From positions 248,001 to 312,000 of the forward strand of contig CAZKVC010000001.1 of NCBI GenBank assembly GCA_964556115.1: a stretch of 64,000 nt of DNA. The letters are read 5' to 3'. Within the stretch, counting starts at the first letter, position 1, and each line of letters begins with the position of its first letter. Of the stretch, positions 1 to 8,275 are shown in pieces. This stretch comes from Parvularcula sp964556115. GTDB lineage: Bacteria; Pseudomonadota; Alphaproteobacteria; Caulobacterales; Parvularculaceae. Below the pieces are notes generated by a model. That model had not been told where the DNA came from, did not search any database, and saw only the letters and a list, made by a program, of their open reading frames with translations. The translations under genes and the position numbers were made by a program.

Positions 1-753
1 GGCATCGACCAAGGGGCGCAACAGGCGAGAACACTGTCGCACCCAGTCGGCCATCGTGGAGCGGTCAAGATCGACGCCTTCACGCCCGTAGATCTGGGAC
101 TGGCGATAAAGCGGCAAGTGATCAGTGTACTTTGATACCAGCACATGAGCCAGAAGGTCGGGTCCGGGCATACTGCGCACAATGGGCAGGCTTGGCATTG
201 GTTCCTGAGCGATGACTCCGCAATCTCTGCAACAGAGCTTCGGACGGATATGGCGGTGCTCCACGAAGCGTCTGGGGACGTAGTCCAACACCTCACGAAC
301 GTCTTCGCCGAAGTGCCTCATCAGCTTGCCGCAGTCCGCACAGGTGCTCTCAGGCTCATGGACCACATCCTGCCGTGGCAGATGCTCAGCTAGCGGCTTC
401 CGCTTCGGCTTGTTCTTCGGGTCAGCCCCATCTGACGAAGCTGGATCGTCCGCAGTAGCCGGTGCGCCCGTTTCCGCAGCTGTCTCCTCTAGATCCTCGA
501 TGCCGAGCTCGAGCTGGTCGAAGCCCTCGCTCTTCGACCCAAAGTGTTGCCGTCTAAGAACCGCGAGCTGATGCTTCAGCTTCTCGATCTCGAGGGCCTG
601 GTGAACGACGAGGCCCTGAAGAGCGCCGACATCTTCGGGCAGATCGGAGGGCGGCTTCGTCGGCATACGAAGAACCTGAAGCGCTTCGGTCCGCATGAGA
701 AAATCGTTCGGCCTACAAACGCTCCCCCGGAGCGTTTGCTTCACGGCGCTCAT
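1..753 (-). CDS. tnpC: IS66 transposase TnpC, N-terminal 251 codons (partial)
   Basis: Frame is open from the ATG at 753 to the window edge with no stop. The product starts MSAVKQTLRG. It has a leucine/lysine-rich region (LEIEKLKHQLAVLRRQHFG, the IS66 leucine-zipper-like N-terminus), an acidic/proline linker, and a zinc-finger-like CADCGKLMRHFG...CCRDCG segment. The start of the catalytic region is visible (LLAHVLVSKYTDHLPLYRQ). The DDE residues lie beyond the edge. It begins 31 nt after the tnpB stop. TnpC is the catalytic DDE transposase of IS66 elements. Confidence 0.88.
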   Translation of the reverse strand, partial: MSAVKQTLRGSVCRPNDFLMRTEALQVLRMPTKPPSDLPEDVGALQGLVVHQALEIEKLKHQLAVLRRQHFGSKSEGFDQLELGIEDLEETAAETGAPATADDPASSDGADPKNKPKRKPLAEHLPRQDVVHEPESTCADCGKLMRHFGEDVREVLDYVPRRFVEHRHIRPKLCCRDCGVIAQEPMPSLPIVRSMPGPDLLAHVLVSKYTDHLPLYRQSQIYGREGVDLDRSTMADWVRQCSRLLRPLVDA

Positions 754-784
754 TGTCAAAGAGCAAGGTGACGAAGCGGTGAGG

Positions 785-1144
785 CTACACCACCGGGGTA
801 GGCTGGCGAACCGCGGGCAGCACCCGCGTCAGCCGCCAGTCGATACCGTCCAGAAGTGTTGCGAGCTGAGAGCCCGAGATCGAGACCTTGCCGTGTTTAG
901 CGCAAGGCCAAACAAAGGTGCCTTTCTCAAGGCGCTTGTAGTAGAGGCACATCCCTTGACCGTCCCAGAAGAGAATCTTTAACCTGTCACCGCTGCGGCC
1001 ATGAAAGACGAAGATGTGTCCCGAAAGCGGGTTCTCCTTGAGGACCGTCGCGGCCTGAGCACTCAAACCGTCGAAGCCGCGGCGCATGTCGGTCACTCCA
1101 GCAGCGAGCCACGTCATCGTGCCAGGAGGAAAGCTCAGGCTCAT
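785..1144 (-). CDS. tnpB: IS66 accessory protein TnpB
   Basis: 119-aa protein of the IS66 Orf2 family, full family length. It carries the hallmark MRRGFDGLSAQ, GHIFVFHGRSGDRLKILFWDGQG and CLYYKRLEKGTFVWP segments. TnpB is needed with TnpA and TnpC for IS66 transposition; its biochemical role is not settled. The start overlaps the tnpA stop as ATGA, indicating translational coupling. Confidence 0.93.
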   Translation of the reverse strand: MSLSFPPGTMTWLAAGVTDMRRGFDGLSAQAATVLKENPLSGHIFVFHGRSGDRLKILFWDGQGMCLYYKRLEKGTFVWPCAKHGKVSISGSQLATLLDGIDWRLTRVLPAVRQPTPVV

Positions 1145-1524
1145 GACCGCATCGCCTTCATCAAAGCCGCGATCCTCTTCACGGGTGTCTCTGCAGGGAG
1201 GGACAGTCGGCAGCCATCCGGGAAGCTGACCCCGATGTGTTCAGGGGACGTCGGTCGAATCTCTTGCTCCGGGTCGGGCGCGGTCGTTGCGGTGCCGATC
1301 TCGACAGGAAGAAAGGGAGCGGTTGCACCCAGCACCTCAGCCGCGAACTTCTTGCGCCAGGCGTAGATCCGAGCCGGATCGACCTCGTGCCGACGACCAA
1401 CTCCCAGAACCGTTACGTCCCGGTCGTAGCTTTCCTCGACGATCTGACGCTTCAGCTCGTGCAGCCAGACACGGCGACGCTGCCCTTCGATGATGACGTG
1501 CCCTTCCAAACCGAGCCCTCGCAA
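1141..1524 (-). CDS. tnpA: IS66 TnpA, helix-turn-helix protein
   Basis: 127-aa product matching the IS66 Orf1/TnpA pattern: a helix-turn-helix near residues 15-60 (KRQIVEESYDRDVTVLGVGRRHEVDPARIYAWRKK, read in pieces) followed by a variable linker and a conserved tail (VSFPDGCRLSLPAETPVKRIAALMKAM). This is probably the DNA-binding subunit that recognises the element's ends. First gene of the three-gene IS operon, about 75 nt inside the element end. Confidence 0.9.
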   Translation of the reverse strand: MRGLGLEGHVIIEGQRRRVWLHELKRQIVEESYDRDVTVLGVGRRHEVDPARIYAWRKKFAAEVLGATAPFLPVEIGTATTAPDPEQEIRPTSPEHIGVSFPDGCRLSLPAETPVKRIAALMKAMRS

Positions 1525-1595
1525 GTTGCACAGGAGAACTTCTCCTGACTACTCACTACTCGCTCGGGCCAGGTAAGGTGGTCATGGTCGGGCGC

Positions 1596-2015
1596 TCACG
1601 TCCCTTCAGCACGATCAGATCCCCTATTGCCGCGCCACACCCAGAACCTCATAACCAAAAAATTAACAATCGGAATCATAAGATTGGTTAAGATGAGAAC
1701 GATTCGGTAGTCGACTGAGTAAACGTCCCCAACTAGCCCGCACAACACAACCGTAATCGCAGTAGCGGATGCGCCGAAGGTGAACCGCCAATATGTTACG
1801 AACATGATCTTCGTGCGAAAAGTTATTCGAGAATGAAGAACATACGCAAATGCGTTTGCTACCGCAAAGGCAACTAGGTTCGCTAGGGTTTGTGGAATAG
1901 ACAGAAAAACATTTAGACTAGCCACAATAAGAATGAAGACTAACGTATTGATACCACCGACTAGACCGAAGCGAAGAAAGCGTAACCATTCCGCTTTAGG
2001 GATTGGGTTTATCAA
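1596..2015 (-). CDS. gtrA: GtrA-like membrane flippase of a glucosylation cassette
   Basis: 139-aa GtrA-family protein with four predicted membrane helices. It starts with the typical FLRFGLVGGINTLVFI segment, contains NAFAYVLHSRITFR, and ends NFLVMRFWVW. GtrA proteins are thought to flip polyprenyl-phosphate-linked glucose made by GtrB across the inner membrane. The start is a TTG (TTGATAAACCCA) overlapping the end of gtrB by 20 nt. The last residues (RGNRGSDRAEGT) run up to the IS66 end, and the TGA stop falls inside the GTGAGCGCCC terminus. The C-terminus may therefore be altered, although all four helices are kept. Confidence 0.85.
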   Translation of the reverse strand: MINPIPKAEWLRFLRFGLVGGINTLVFILIVASLNVFLSIPQTLANLVAFAVANAFAYVLHSRITFRTKIMFVTYWRFTFGASATAITVVLCGLVGDVYSVDYRIVLILTNLMIPIVNFLVMRFWVWRGNRGSDRAEGT

Positions 2016-2946
2016 AATCGTATATTCTCTTGACTATAAATTGTGGCCGCCTTTTGGTTTCGATGAAAACTCTACCAACGTACTCGCCAACAAAACCAAT
2101 AAAAATCAGGTTCGCCCCGCCGATCAGCGTGATCAGGGCAATTTGAGTTGTATAACCTGCCGTGATTGATGAGCCCAACGTATACCGCACAATCTCGCTC
2201 AAAAGATAAATTATCGAAAGTAACACAATCAAGAGACCTGTCCATAGGCTGAAGCGGAGCGGAATAACCGAATTCGTAACAAGCGCAGTTACTGCGAGCT
2301 TAAATAATGCAAACCCGGAGAATGTCGATTCCCCTGCTTCTCGAACTGGGGTATCAAAGGGGACAACAGCCTTCTCGAACCCTACGAACCCATAAAGCCC
2401 TTTCATAAACAAGTTGGACTCAGAAAGCTCATTGAGTGTTTCGACCACTTGGCGAGACATCAACCGAAAATCGCCCTCGCCGTTCTCAACACGGTGATCG
2501 GAAATTCGATTCAGCGCAGCATAGAAAATATTCGTGCCTAGCCTGCGAAACGGGCTGTCGGTGTCGCGATCATGTCGTTTTGCTACAACAACATCATAAC
2601 CCAACTCCCACTGTTTTATGAATTCGATGATCACTTTAGGAGGATGCTGAAGATCCGCATCCATAAAAACTACAGCGTCTGCGTCCGCGAAAGCGAGTCC
2701 AGCTTTAATTGCGGACTCCTTTCCAAAATTTCTAGAGAGATCGACGATAATCGCTCTCGGCAAGGCTCGACGTTCTTTCTCTAAGAGCTGAAGAGTATCA
2801 TCTGTACTTCCATCATTGACGAAAACAACGCGAAAATCATAACCGTCAATCTGTTCGATCACCTTATTAATTTCTGGAACGAGATATTTTATGTTTTCGC
2901 TCTCGTTGTAACAGGGCAAGATGATATCGATCTCGCGTTTTTTCAT
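1996..2946 (-). CDS. gtrB: GtrB-like polyprenyl-phosphate glycosyltransferase (GT2)
   Basis: 316-aa GT2 enzyme of the GtrB/DPM1 type. Residues 1-230 form the GT-A domain with the nucleotide-sugar motif VNDGSTDDT and the metal-binding DADLQHPP; two C-terminal membrane helices follow (GLLIVLLSIIYLLSEIVR and ALITLIGGANLIFIGFV). GtrB proteins transfer glucose from UDP-glucose to undecaprenyl phosphate on the cytoplasmic face. The gene lies between gtrA and the large membrane glucosyltransferase, coupled on both sides (ATGA with the upstream gene, 20-nt overlap with gtrA). AT-richer than the core genes, which suggests horizontal transfer. Confidence 0.9.
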   Translation of the reverse strand: MKKREIDIILPCYNESENIKYLVPEINKVIEQIDGYDFRVVFVNDGSTDDTLQLLEKERRALPRAIIVDLSRNFGKESAIKAGLAFADADAVVFMDADLQHPPKVIIEFIKQWELGYDVVVAKRHDRDTDSPFRRLGTNIFYAALNRISDHRVENGEGDFRLMSRQVVETLNELSESNLFMKGLYGFVGFEKAVVPFDTPVREAGESTFSGFALFKLAVTALVTNSVIPLRFSLWTGLLIVLLSIIYLLSEIVRYTLGSSITAGYTTQIALITLIGGANLIFIGFVGEYVGRVFIETKRRPQFIVKRIYDFDKPNP

Positions 2947-4628
2947 TGTAGCCAGGTTCCGTTTTTTACTGCCGCGCGTAGCAGTGAAGGATCAACGCCA
3001 CCTTCTGCAAGCTGGATTTCAAAACTCTCCAAATGCCTGTTGATAACGCTTTCGTTGACTGCCCTAACCACTAGAACGCTGTCCTCAGACAACGAAATGA
3101 CGGAGCCTTCGTCAGGCCAAGGATGGTCTAGGGAATAAACGAGTATCTGGTAGTTGAGAGCAAGGTCGTCTCGCAAAAAGCCATGAGGCCGATCTATATA
3201 CCGAAAGCTCTTCCAAGGTACGTCAGAAAGAAATCTTACTAGGTTTCCCGGTGAACTCGGGTGTTGCGATGTATTAGTGAACGGATGATCGAGACGCGTG
3301 TATTCTGATCTCTGGATCATCTCTTTCCGTAGCGACGGCAGATAGCCTACTTGGTAGTAATTCAATGGTTTACTTCCGTATTCTGGAAGCTGTTCGATTC
3401 GCATGAGTATGCGGTTTACAATCGCTAAGTCGTGTTGAACCATCAAACGATGATGCTGGGCCGACCGCGAAACTTGAACGGCTGATGCCCATAAGCAGAA
3501 ACCAAGTAGGACTAATACGAACTTACGCAAGAAACCTGTCGTAGAATGGCAGGCATAAGCGCCGCCGACCAAGAAAGCGAAGCCTGTCCCAAACAACATG
3601 CCACGGTGCGCCCACCAGATGAGAGAATCGGTGAGCAGTACGTAGATTTTTACTCCTAGCACCAAAACTAGAGCTACGCCAGTCGTTGCCACTCCCCTCC
3701 AAGGACTAATTCGGACTCCCTTGGAGAAAGCCATACACACACTGAATACTAAAAGCGCTAGAAGAACTGTCTTCATAGATGAGGGAACATAAGCGCTCTT
3801 TAATTGAGGCAGCAACGATTGAAAGCCGTAGGACAAGGCATCAGGCATCGCGAAAAAGATTTCTATCAGCGGTCGACTGTCAGTATTATAAAAAGTTCCG
3901 AGAAATTGCTGACTTATCCTCGTATAAACGAGATAGAGTACAAGAGCGATGAGTACGCCGAGCGCAGAACGGATACCGGTGTAGAACCATTCATATCCAT
4001 CATCAGTCAGAAGAACCATAACGCGCGCTGCTGCCAATACCACCAAGGTACAAATGACGACGCCGTATGTTGCAAGACTCAGGAAACAAACTATGGCACC
4101 AAGAATCCAGGCTATGTTATTGCGCTTTTCAAAAAGAAACAGGCTTAAGACTGCCAGTGAAGTGCCTAAAAAGTACTGGAATATGCTGGTTCGGTAGAAT
4201 AGAAGCGGCGTGATGTAAGGGACAATGGCTAAAAAGGTTCCGCCGAAGGCATATACTAGACGATCAGTGTTTCTGACAATATAGTACACGCTTAGGATAC
4301 CAGTCACGACTGCGAGAACAAGACCCATTGGAAAAAGAAGTGGGATGTCCTTGTTCCAGGTCAGCAGGTAACTGGCGGCGGTAACGGCACGCCCTGCCCG
4401 CAGCTGCGCTTCGGGTAGCATATCTTCCAAACGGAACCAGTCGTGGTTGCCGAGCGGGAAGCCCGCTAAGTCATACAGATGGACTATACAGGTTACAAGG
4501 AGTGATACGACAAACGGCCAACGCCAACCTCCCGACTCGAAAAATTCGACCAACCCAGAAGGCTTTGTTTTGTGAACCTCGCCAACGCTTTCACGGAAGT
4601 CAGTTTGAATGCTCAGTTTTCGAAGCAT
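2943..4628 (-). CDS. GtrII-like polytopic glucosyltransferase
   Basis: About 561 aa with roughly ten membrane helices and a soluble C-terminal part of about 170 residues. An early loop carries FPLGNHDWFRLEDMLPEAQLRAGR, matching the position of the conserved acidic loop in GtrII-type O-antigen glucosyltransferases (GtrC role). The family takes glucose from lipid-linked donor in the periplasm and decorates O-antigen. Start chosen at 4628 (MLRKLSIQT), which has a GGGGGCAAGG upstream; a frame start at 4679 would overlap the esterase by 67 nt. Same operon as gtrA and gtrB. Family assignment rests on topology, the HDW loop and context, not on an alignment. Confidence 0.75.
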   Translation of the reverse strand: MLRKLSIQTDFRESVGEVHKTKPSGLVEFFESGGWRWPFVVSLLVTCIVHLYDLAGFPLGNHDWFRLEDMLPEAQLRAGRAVTAASYLLTWNKDIPLLFPMGLVLAVVTGILSVYYIVRNTDRLVYAFGGTFLAIVPYITPLLFYRTSIFQYFLGTSLAVLSLFLFEKRNNIAWILGAIVCFLSLATYGVVICTLVVLAAARVMVLLTDDGYEWFYTGIRSALGVLIALVLYLVYTRISQQFLGTFYNTDSRPLIEIFFAMPDALSYGFQSLLPQLKSAYVPSSMKTVLLALLVFSVCMAFSKGVRISPWRGVATTGVALVLVLGVKIYVLLTDSLIWWAHRGMLFGTGFAFLVGGAYACHSTTGFLRKFVLVLLGFCLWASAVQVSRSAQHHRLMVQHDLAIVNRILMRIEQLPEYGSKPLNYYQVGYLPSLRKEMIQRSEYTRLDHPFTNTSQHPSSPGNLVRFLSDVPWKSFRYIDRPHGFLRDDLALNYQILVYSLDHPWPDEGSVISLSEDSVLVVRAVNESVINRHLESFEIQLAEGGVDPSLLRAAVKNGTWLQ

Positions 4629-5515
4629 GATGCCTTGCCCCCGTTGCCATAGGCGCAATCGACGCCCTTGCTGGGGCACCTATCTATCATCCTAAAGTAT
4701 TCCTTGGCGTAACGCTCTCCGAGCTGAGTGAGCCCATGGCCAGTTGCGTGGAAGTTGCCCTCGCCGCTGACGCTCCGAACATCTTCCACGCCCTCCCAAA
4801 CCACGACGCCGAAACCTTCTTCGGCGAGGCGCTCAAGTACATTTTGATGCGCTGCGGCACCGACATACTGAGGATTAATCCCACCGAATATGATCGGCGT
4901 AGCAGCTGATACTAGGTCCCGCGCTCTCAACTCCTGAACGAGAGCGCGTAGCTTTTGCTCGTACGGTTCCGAGTCCTTGAGAATATCCTGGTTGTTCGCC
5001 TCGCCCTGATGAACAATCACAACATCGAAGGTCGATCCCCCACTAGCTTCCAAGGCCTGCCGGCTATCGCCAGTCTCACCTAGTATTTCGTCGGCCAGAG
5101 ATTTCCCGAAGGGATGAGTATCCACAGCATTCTCCCAAGAATTTGCCTCTAGTACAGATTGGGGAAGAAAGTATTCAATTCTTTTTCCGCCTGCCGCCAA
5201 TAGGACAATATCGACATCTACCTGACAGCGATCCGCGACTATACCAGCAAAAACGTAGGCCAAATTATTCGCAGGTGTAAGGATCCGGACCATTGGCCTG
5301 AAGGGAAGTTCGCCCAGAATAGCCGGGCGCCACTCATCGGCGCTCCAATTCCAAGCACGGAGGCGTTGACGGGTTTCCGACGGAGGAGCCGGGGGGCCGT
5401 ACCTCCCTTCCATATTGGACTGCCCAATCGCGAGAACCCGGAATGGTTCTGCAACATTAACTGAAGGGGAAGCGACCAAAACTGTCGCGAATGCGGCGGC
5501 AATCACGTTGAGCAT
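4613..5515 (-). CDS. SGNH-type carbohydrate esterase (sialate O-acetylesterase-like)
   Basis: About 300 aa starting MLNVIAAAFATVLVASPSVNVAEP, a probable Sec signal peptide, so likely periplasmic. Catalytic blocks are GQSNMEG (nucleophile Ser), HQGEAN (mid-domain) and HATGHGLTQLGERY (C-terminal His region), the pattern of SASA/CE6-like acetylesterases. It is first in the gtr operon and overlaps the GtrII-like gene by 16 nt. A role in removing acetyl groups from the same polysaccharide that is glucosylated is inferred from this position. An in-frame upstream start at 5587 exists but would bury the signal peptide. Confidence 0.75.
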   Translation of the reverse strand: MLNVIAAAFATVLVASPSVNVAEPFRVLAIGQSNMEGRYGPPAPPSETRQRLRAWNWSADEWRPAILGELPFRPMVRILTPANNLAYVFAGIVADRCQVDVDIVLLAAGGKRIEYFLPQSVLEANSWENAVDTHPFGKSLADEILGETGDSRQALEASGGSTFDVVIVHQGEANNQDILKDSEPYEQKLRALVQELRARDLVSAATPIIFGGINPQYVGAAAHQNVLERLAEEGFGVVVWEGVEDVRSVSGEGNFHATGHGLTQLGERYAKEYFRMIDRCPSKGVDCAYGNGGKASCFEN

Positions 5516-5593
5516 AGCCGCGTCTATGCCGCAAACATGCAATACGCTCAACTGCCAAAATTGCGATATCATCTCTGCTGCGAACATATAACA

Positions 5594-6203
5594 TCACTGC
5601 AAAACTTCCGCTACGGTCGCGACTCGACCCGGTCCAGAAGGCGATGACGGTGGCAAGTGCGGCGGCGGAGAAGAAGTTTCTGGCGAGCCCGTCGTAGTGT
5701 GTGGCGATAAGGCCGAAGTCTTTGAAGCAAAGGAAGGCGTTTCGACGAGGTGGCGTTCACGGAAGCGGCGCTGTTCTTGGCGGATGGTCCGTTTACGGCT
5801 TGTTCGGCTTGGTATCACCGGCACCCCGTTTAGCTTCCGAAGCTCGCCGCTTAGGCTGCCGCCATAGTAGCGCTTACGGGCGATCAGATAGTGAGCGTCC
5901 TCAAGACTTGGCCAAAGGTCCGGTGTGACTTTCACGTCAGGAACGTTGCCGGGCGTGAGCGAGAGGGCGAAGGGCCGCCCGATCGCGTCGCAGAAAATAT
6001 GGAGCCTGGTCGTTCGCCCGCCCCGCGAGGGACCAATCTCCTACGCTTTGGCCCCCCTTTTGCCACCAGCGGCGGAGCGTTGCGCCTCCACGTAGATGTT
6101 GTCCATCTACGTGCTCTTCCTAACCGCGCCGCTCTCGGCGAAGGCTTCGAGAGGCCCGGTCCAGAGCCGCCGCCGGGACCAGCGGTTCAAACAATTGTCG
6201 ATT
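5594..6203 (-). pseudogene. decayed IS5-family transposase, minus-strand copy
   Basis: Minus-strand translation recovers pieces of an IS5-family DDE transposase in more than one frame: NRWSRRRLWTGPLEAFAESGAV, then SRGGRTTRLHIFCDAIGRPFALSLTPGNVPDV, then YYGGSLSGELRKLNGVPVIPSRTSRKRTIRQ, then (shifted) CFKDFGLIATHYDGLARNFF. Stops and frame changes lie at about 6050-6110 and 5760-5790. N-terminal residues before NRWSRRR are missing, where the sequence meets the other IS5 remnant. Non-functional. Confidence 0.8.
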
Positions 6204-6766
6204 TTCGTCGGTGACCCGTACTCCGCCGGCACATCGTACACGTCCTGAAGTCGGGCTGCCGGTGGGTTGACGCGCCTGCCGAGGACGGTCCTCGCAAGAC
6301 GCTCTACAACCGGTTCGTTCGATGAGTGGAGAAAGCCATCTGAAAAGACACCTTCATCGCCCTTGCCGATGCCGGAGGGCTACCCAGCCAGACCCTCATC
6401 GATAGTTCTGCTGTCCATGCCCATCGCTCGGCTGCAGGCGGAAACGTACCGGATTGGGTAGCAGCCGAACCGCTTCTTCGCCTGCTTCCGCCACGCGTGG
6501 ACGTCATGCAAGGCGATAATGGTTATGACAGCAAGGCCGTCCGCCCACAGATCGAAGCCTCTGGCGCCGCGCCGAATATTCCGCTCCAATCCAACCGCCG
6601 CTACGAGCCCGGCGTCTCGCCAGTACTTCACCGGGACCGGAACGCTGTCGAGCGCATGTTTAGGTGCCTCAAGGACTTCAGAAGCATCGGCACCAGGTAC
6701 GACAGAAGGGCCGACGCCTTCCTCTCAGCCGTATGCCTCGCAGCTACCATGGCCTACTGGTTATGA
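6204..6766 (+). pseudogene. decayed IS5-family transposase, plus-strand copy
   Basis: One continuous plus-strand frame reads HIVHVLKSGCRWVDAPAEDGPRKTLYNRFVR, a TGA, VEKAI, a second TGA, KDTFIALADAGGLPSQTLIDSSAVHAHRSAAGGN, then GDNGYDSKAVRPQIEASGAAP, and ends CLKDFRSIGTRYDRRADAFLSAVCLAATMAYWL. Both TGAs sit where the family has tryptophan, consistent with TGG to TGA mutations. The first catalytic Asp (TLIDSS) and the second (GDNGYDS) remain, but no full protein can be made. It cuts into the phage-derived gene on its right. Confidence 0.82.
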
Positions 6767-7013
6767 GCCCGGAGCCTAGATCGGCGCCAGACTGTACCGA
6801 CCAATAAGTCGTCAGGCTGGCGTACGTCACCGCGGATGACGTGGTGAGCGACACCTCGATCTGGGCAGAGCGCGCCAGCCATTCGGCGGGCCTTACGCGC
6901 TGCCGCTTCAGCGCCTCACCGGCCGCGCCAATGGCGTGCAGCCCTGATGCAGCAGCGCTCGCCGCCGCGATCGGCGGGAGAATATCGCTCAGGAAGAGGA
7001 TGGCTTCTTTCAT
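6744..7013 (-). pseudogene. small phage-cassette protein truncated by an IS5 remnant
   Basis: Starts MKEAILFLSDILPPIAAASAAASGLHAIG at 7013, overlapping the holin stop as ATGA. It is therefore the fourth gene of the lysis cassette. The last dozen residues (LGSGLITSRPW) are read from the IS5 remnant, so the original C-terminus is lost. The N-terminus is hydrophobic and alanine-rich. The family is not recognised. Confidence 0.5.
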
Positions 7014-7438
7014 GATGGCTCCCTCCCCATGCGAACATTGATGCCGCTTTCGATCTTTTCGACCGTGCGCCCGACGATGTAACCGCCCAGGCCGATCGTC
7101 AGCAGCGACCACATCCCATCGGGGATCGTCAGCACGGCAACCGTCTCGATCCCGAAGGCCTTCAACCGCGGGACCAGGACGTAATTGTTGAACAGGATCG
7201 CAGCGGCGTTCAGTATGGTCAGGGGGCGCCAGTTGCGCTGCAGCCAGCTCTCACCTTCGGCCTCGGCTAACACCACATCTCGCCCGGCTTCCACCAAGCG
7301 GCTCTTATGGTCGAGAACAGCCTGCCGGAAGCTCGCCCGAAATTCCTAACGAAGGTCCACATCGGGGATCTTGTCTATGACCTTGCCGAGCGCGGCGCCG
7401 GTCAGGACGTCGAGGATCTTGCTGCCAAGGCTCCTCAC
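7010..7438 (-). pseudogene. 3-TM holin (GTA/prophage type) with nonsense codon
   Basis: The GTG at 7438 overlaps the amidase stop as GTGA. The frame reads SLGSKILDVLTGAALGKVIDKIPDVDLR, then TAG at 7346-7348 (codon 31), then FRASFRQAVLDHKSRLVEAGRDVVLAEAEGESWLQRNWRP and membrane segments ending IGLGGYIVGRTVEKIE. The EAxGESWLQRNWRP signature followed by short helices is that of the 3-TM holins found in alphaproteobacterial gene-transfer-agent and prophage lysis modules. The premature stop makes a full holin unlikely; re-initiation at 7297 would give a 95-aa product. Confidence 0.72.
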
Positions 7439-7874
7439 GCCGCACGGGCAGCACCTCGCCCGTCGCCAGTCAATGGCTGACCGAACAGCAGGGGGTAGTC
7501 CCTCGCAATGCCGGGAGGGTCGCCATGGCCGCGTATCGCCGCCTCGGGACAGCGGGCCGTCAGCGTACCGAGAAGCTGCTGCAGGCTCTCAAGCTGAGCG
7601 TCCGTGAAGTTCGGCACAGATCCGCCGAAACGGTCGATGCCGCCCTTCAGGCAGAAGCTGAGGCTGCGCTCGTTGAACGGCAGCGCATGCGCACCCTGCA
7701 CGCTCTCGGCACGGCCCTTCTGCACCTCGCCGCCCGGCGGAATGACGTAGTGATAGCCAACGTCATCTCAGCCATTCTCATCGACATGCCATCGGTGGAC
7801 GGTCTCTATGCCCTCCCCGCTTCGGGAACGGACGCTGGAAAATGCACGGCGATCAGGTCGGTTTTCCGGCTCAC
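7435..7874 (-). pseudogene. phage-type N-acetylmuramoyl-L-alanine amidase, frameshifted
   Basis: Starts GTG at 7874, overlapping the upstream stop as GTGA: SRKTDLIAVHFPASVPEAG in one frame, then IETVHRWHVDENG in a second, a TGA at 7768-7770 where the family has Trp, then DDVGYHYVIPPGGEVQKGRAES, AHALPFNERSLSFCLKGG and FTDAQLESLQQLLG. This is the Amidase_2 endolysin layout (VH, RWH, GYHYVI, GAH, GHxDxPG). The zinc-ligand cysteine near the end is also replaced (RDYP where KDCP is usual). One frameshift, one nonsense codon and a lost ligand make this a dead endolysin. Confidence 0.75.
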
Positions 7875-8137
7875 ACGTCACCCCCAAGCTTCGGAATGTC
7901 CGACTGGAAGCTGTCGTCCTGTTGCCACCAACTCTTCCGGACGCGCTGGCGCTCCCCTTCCTCGAAGCCGGCAATCACCCCGAGCGAGGCGAAAGACGCG
8001 GTGAGGGGCGCCGCGTTGGCGAGGTCCAGCCCCGTCGCCGAGGCCCCTTCCTCTACCGCCCTTTGTAGCGGCTTGCGGAATGATTCGCTTTCACGGAGGA
8101 CGCCGAGGAATTCGTCCGACTTGTTGGTCACGGTCAT
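7871..8137 (-). CDS. small protein heading a decayed phage lysis cassette
   Basis: 88 aa, MTVTNKSDEFLGVLRESESFRKPL onward; no membrane segment and no recognised motif. The stop overlaps the amidase start as GTGA, so it was the first gene of the lysis cassette. The frame is intact, but downstream partners are broken, so any function is doubtful. An origin from a prophage or gene-transfer agent is inferred only from the neighbours. Confidence 0.45.
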   Translation of the reverse strand: MTVTNKSDEFLGVLRESESFRKPLQRAVEEGASATGLDLANAAPLTASFASLGVIAGFEEGERQRVRKSWWQQDDSFQSDIPKLGGDV

Positions 8138-8275
8138 AGCCCCCTTTCATCGGTGATCGCGAGGCCGCCTGGCGGCGGCTCCGTTGTCCTTGGTTTGAAA
8201 AGCTCTTGAGCAGGTCAGGCGGGTTGTTTTGGCCCGGCTGATGGGTTTACTTCACAGCGGCAAGAGGGGGTTGAT

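Larger units (their letters stand above)
1..1599 (-). mobile_element. IS66-family insertion sequence, truncated by the window edge
   Basis: Three consecutive minus-strand genes (tnpA, tnpB, tnpC) in IS66 order, running off the left edge. The outer end is near 1599, where the minus strand reads GTGAGCGCCCGACCATG, resembling the GTAAGCGCCC-type ends of rhizobial IS66 elements. The other terminus and any 8-bp target duplication lie outside the window. The end abuts the stop codon of the flanking gtrA gene, so the element sits at the distal end of the gtr operon. All three reading frames look intact in the visible part, so this may be a recent insertion. Confidence 0.85.

Noticed and set aside
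4629..4679. Upstream start for the GtrII-like gene at 4679
   Set aside because: Would overlap the esterase by 67 nt and add a basic non-membrane segment; 4628 has a better ribosome-binding site.
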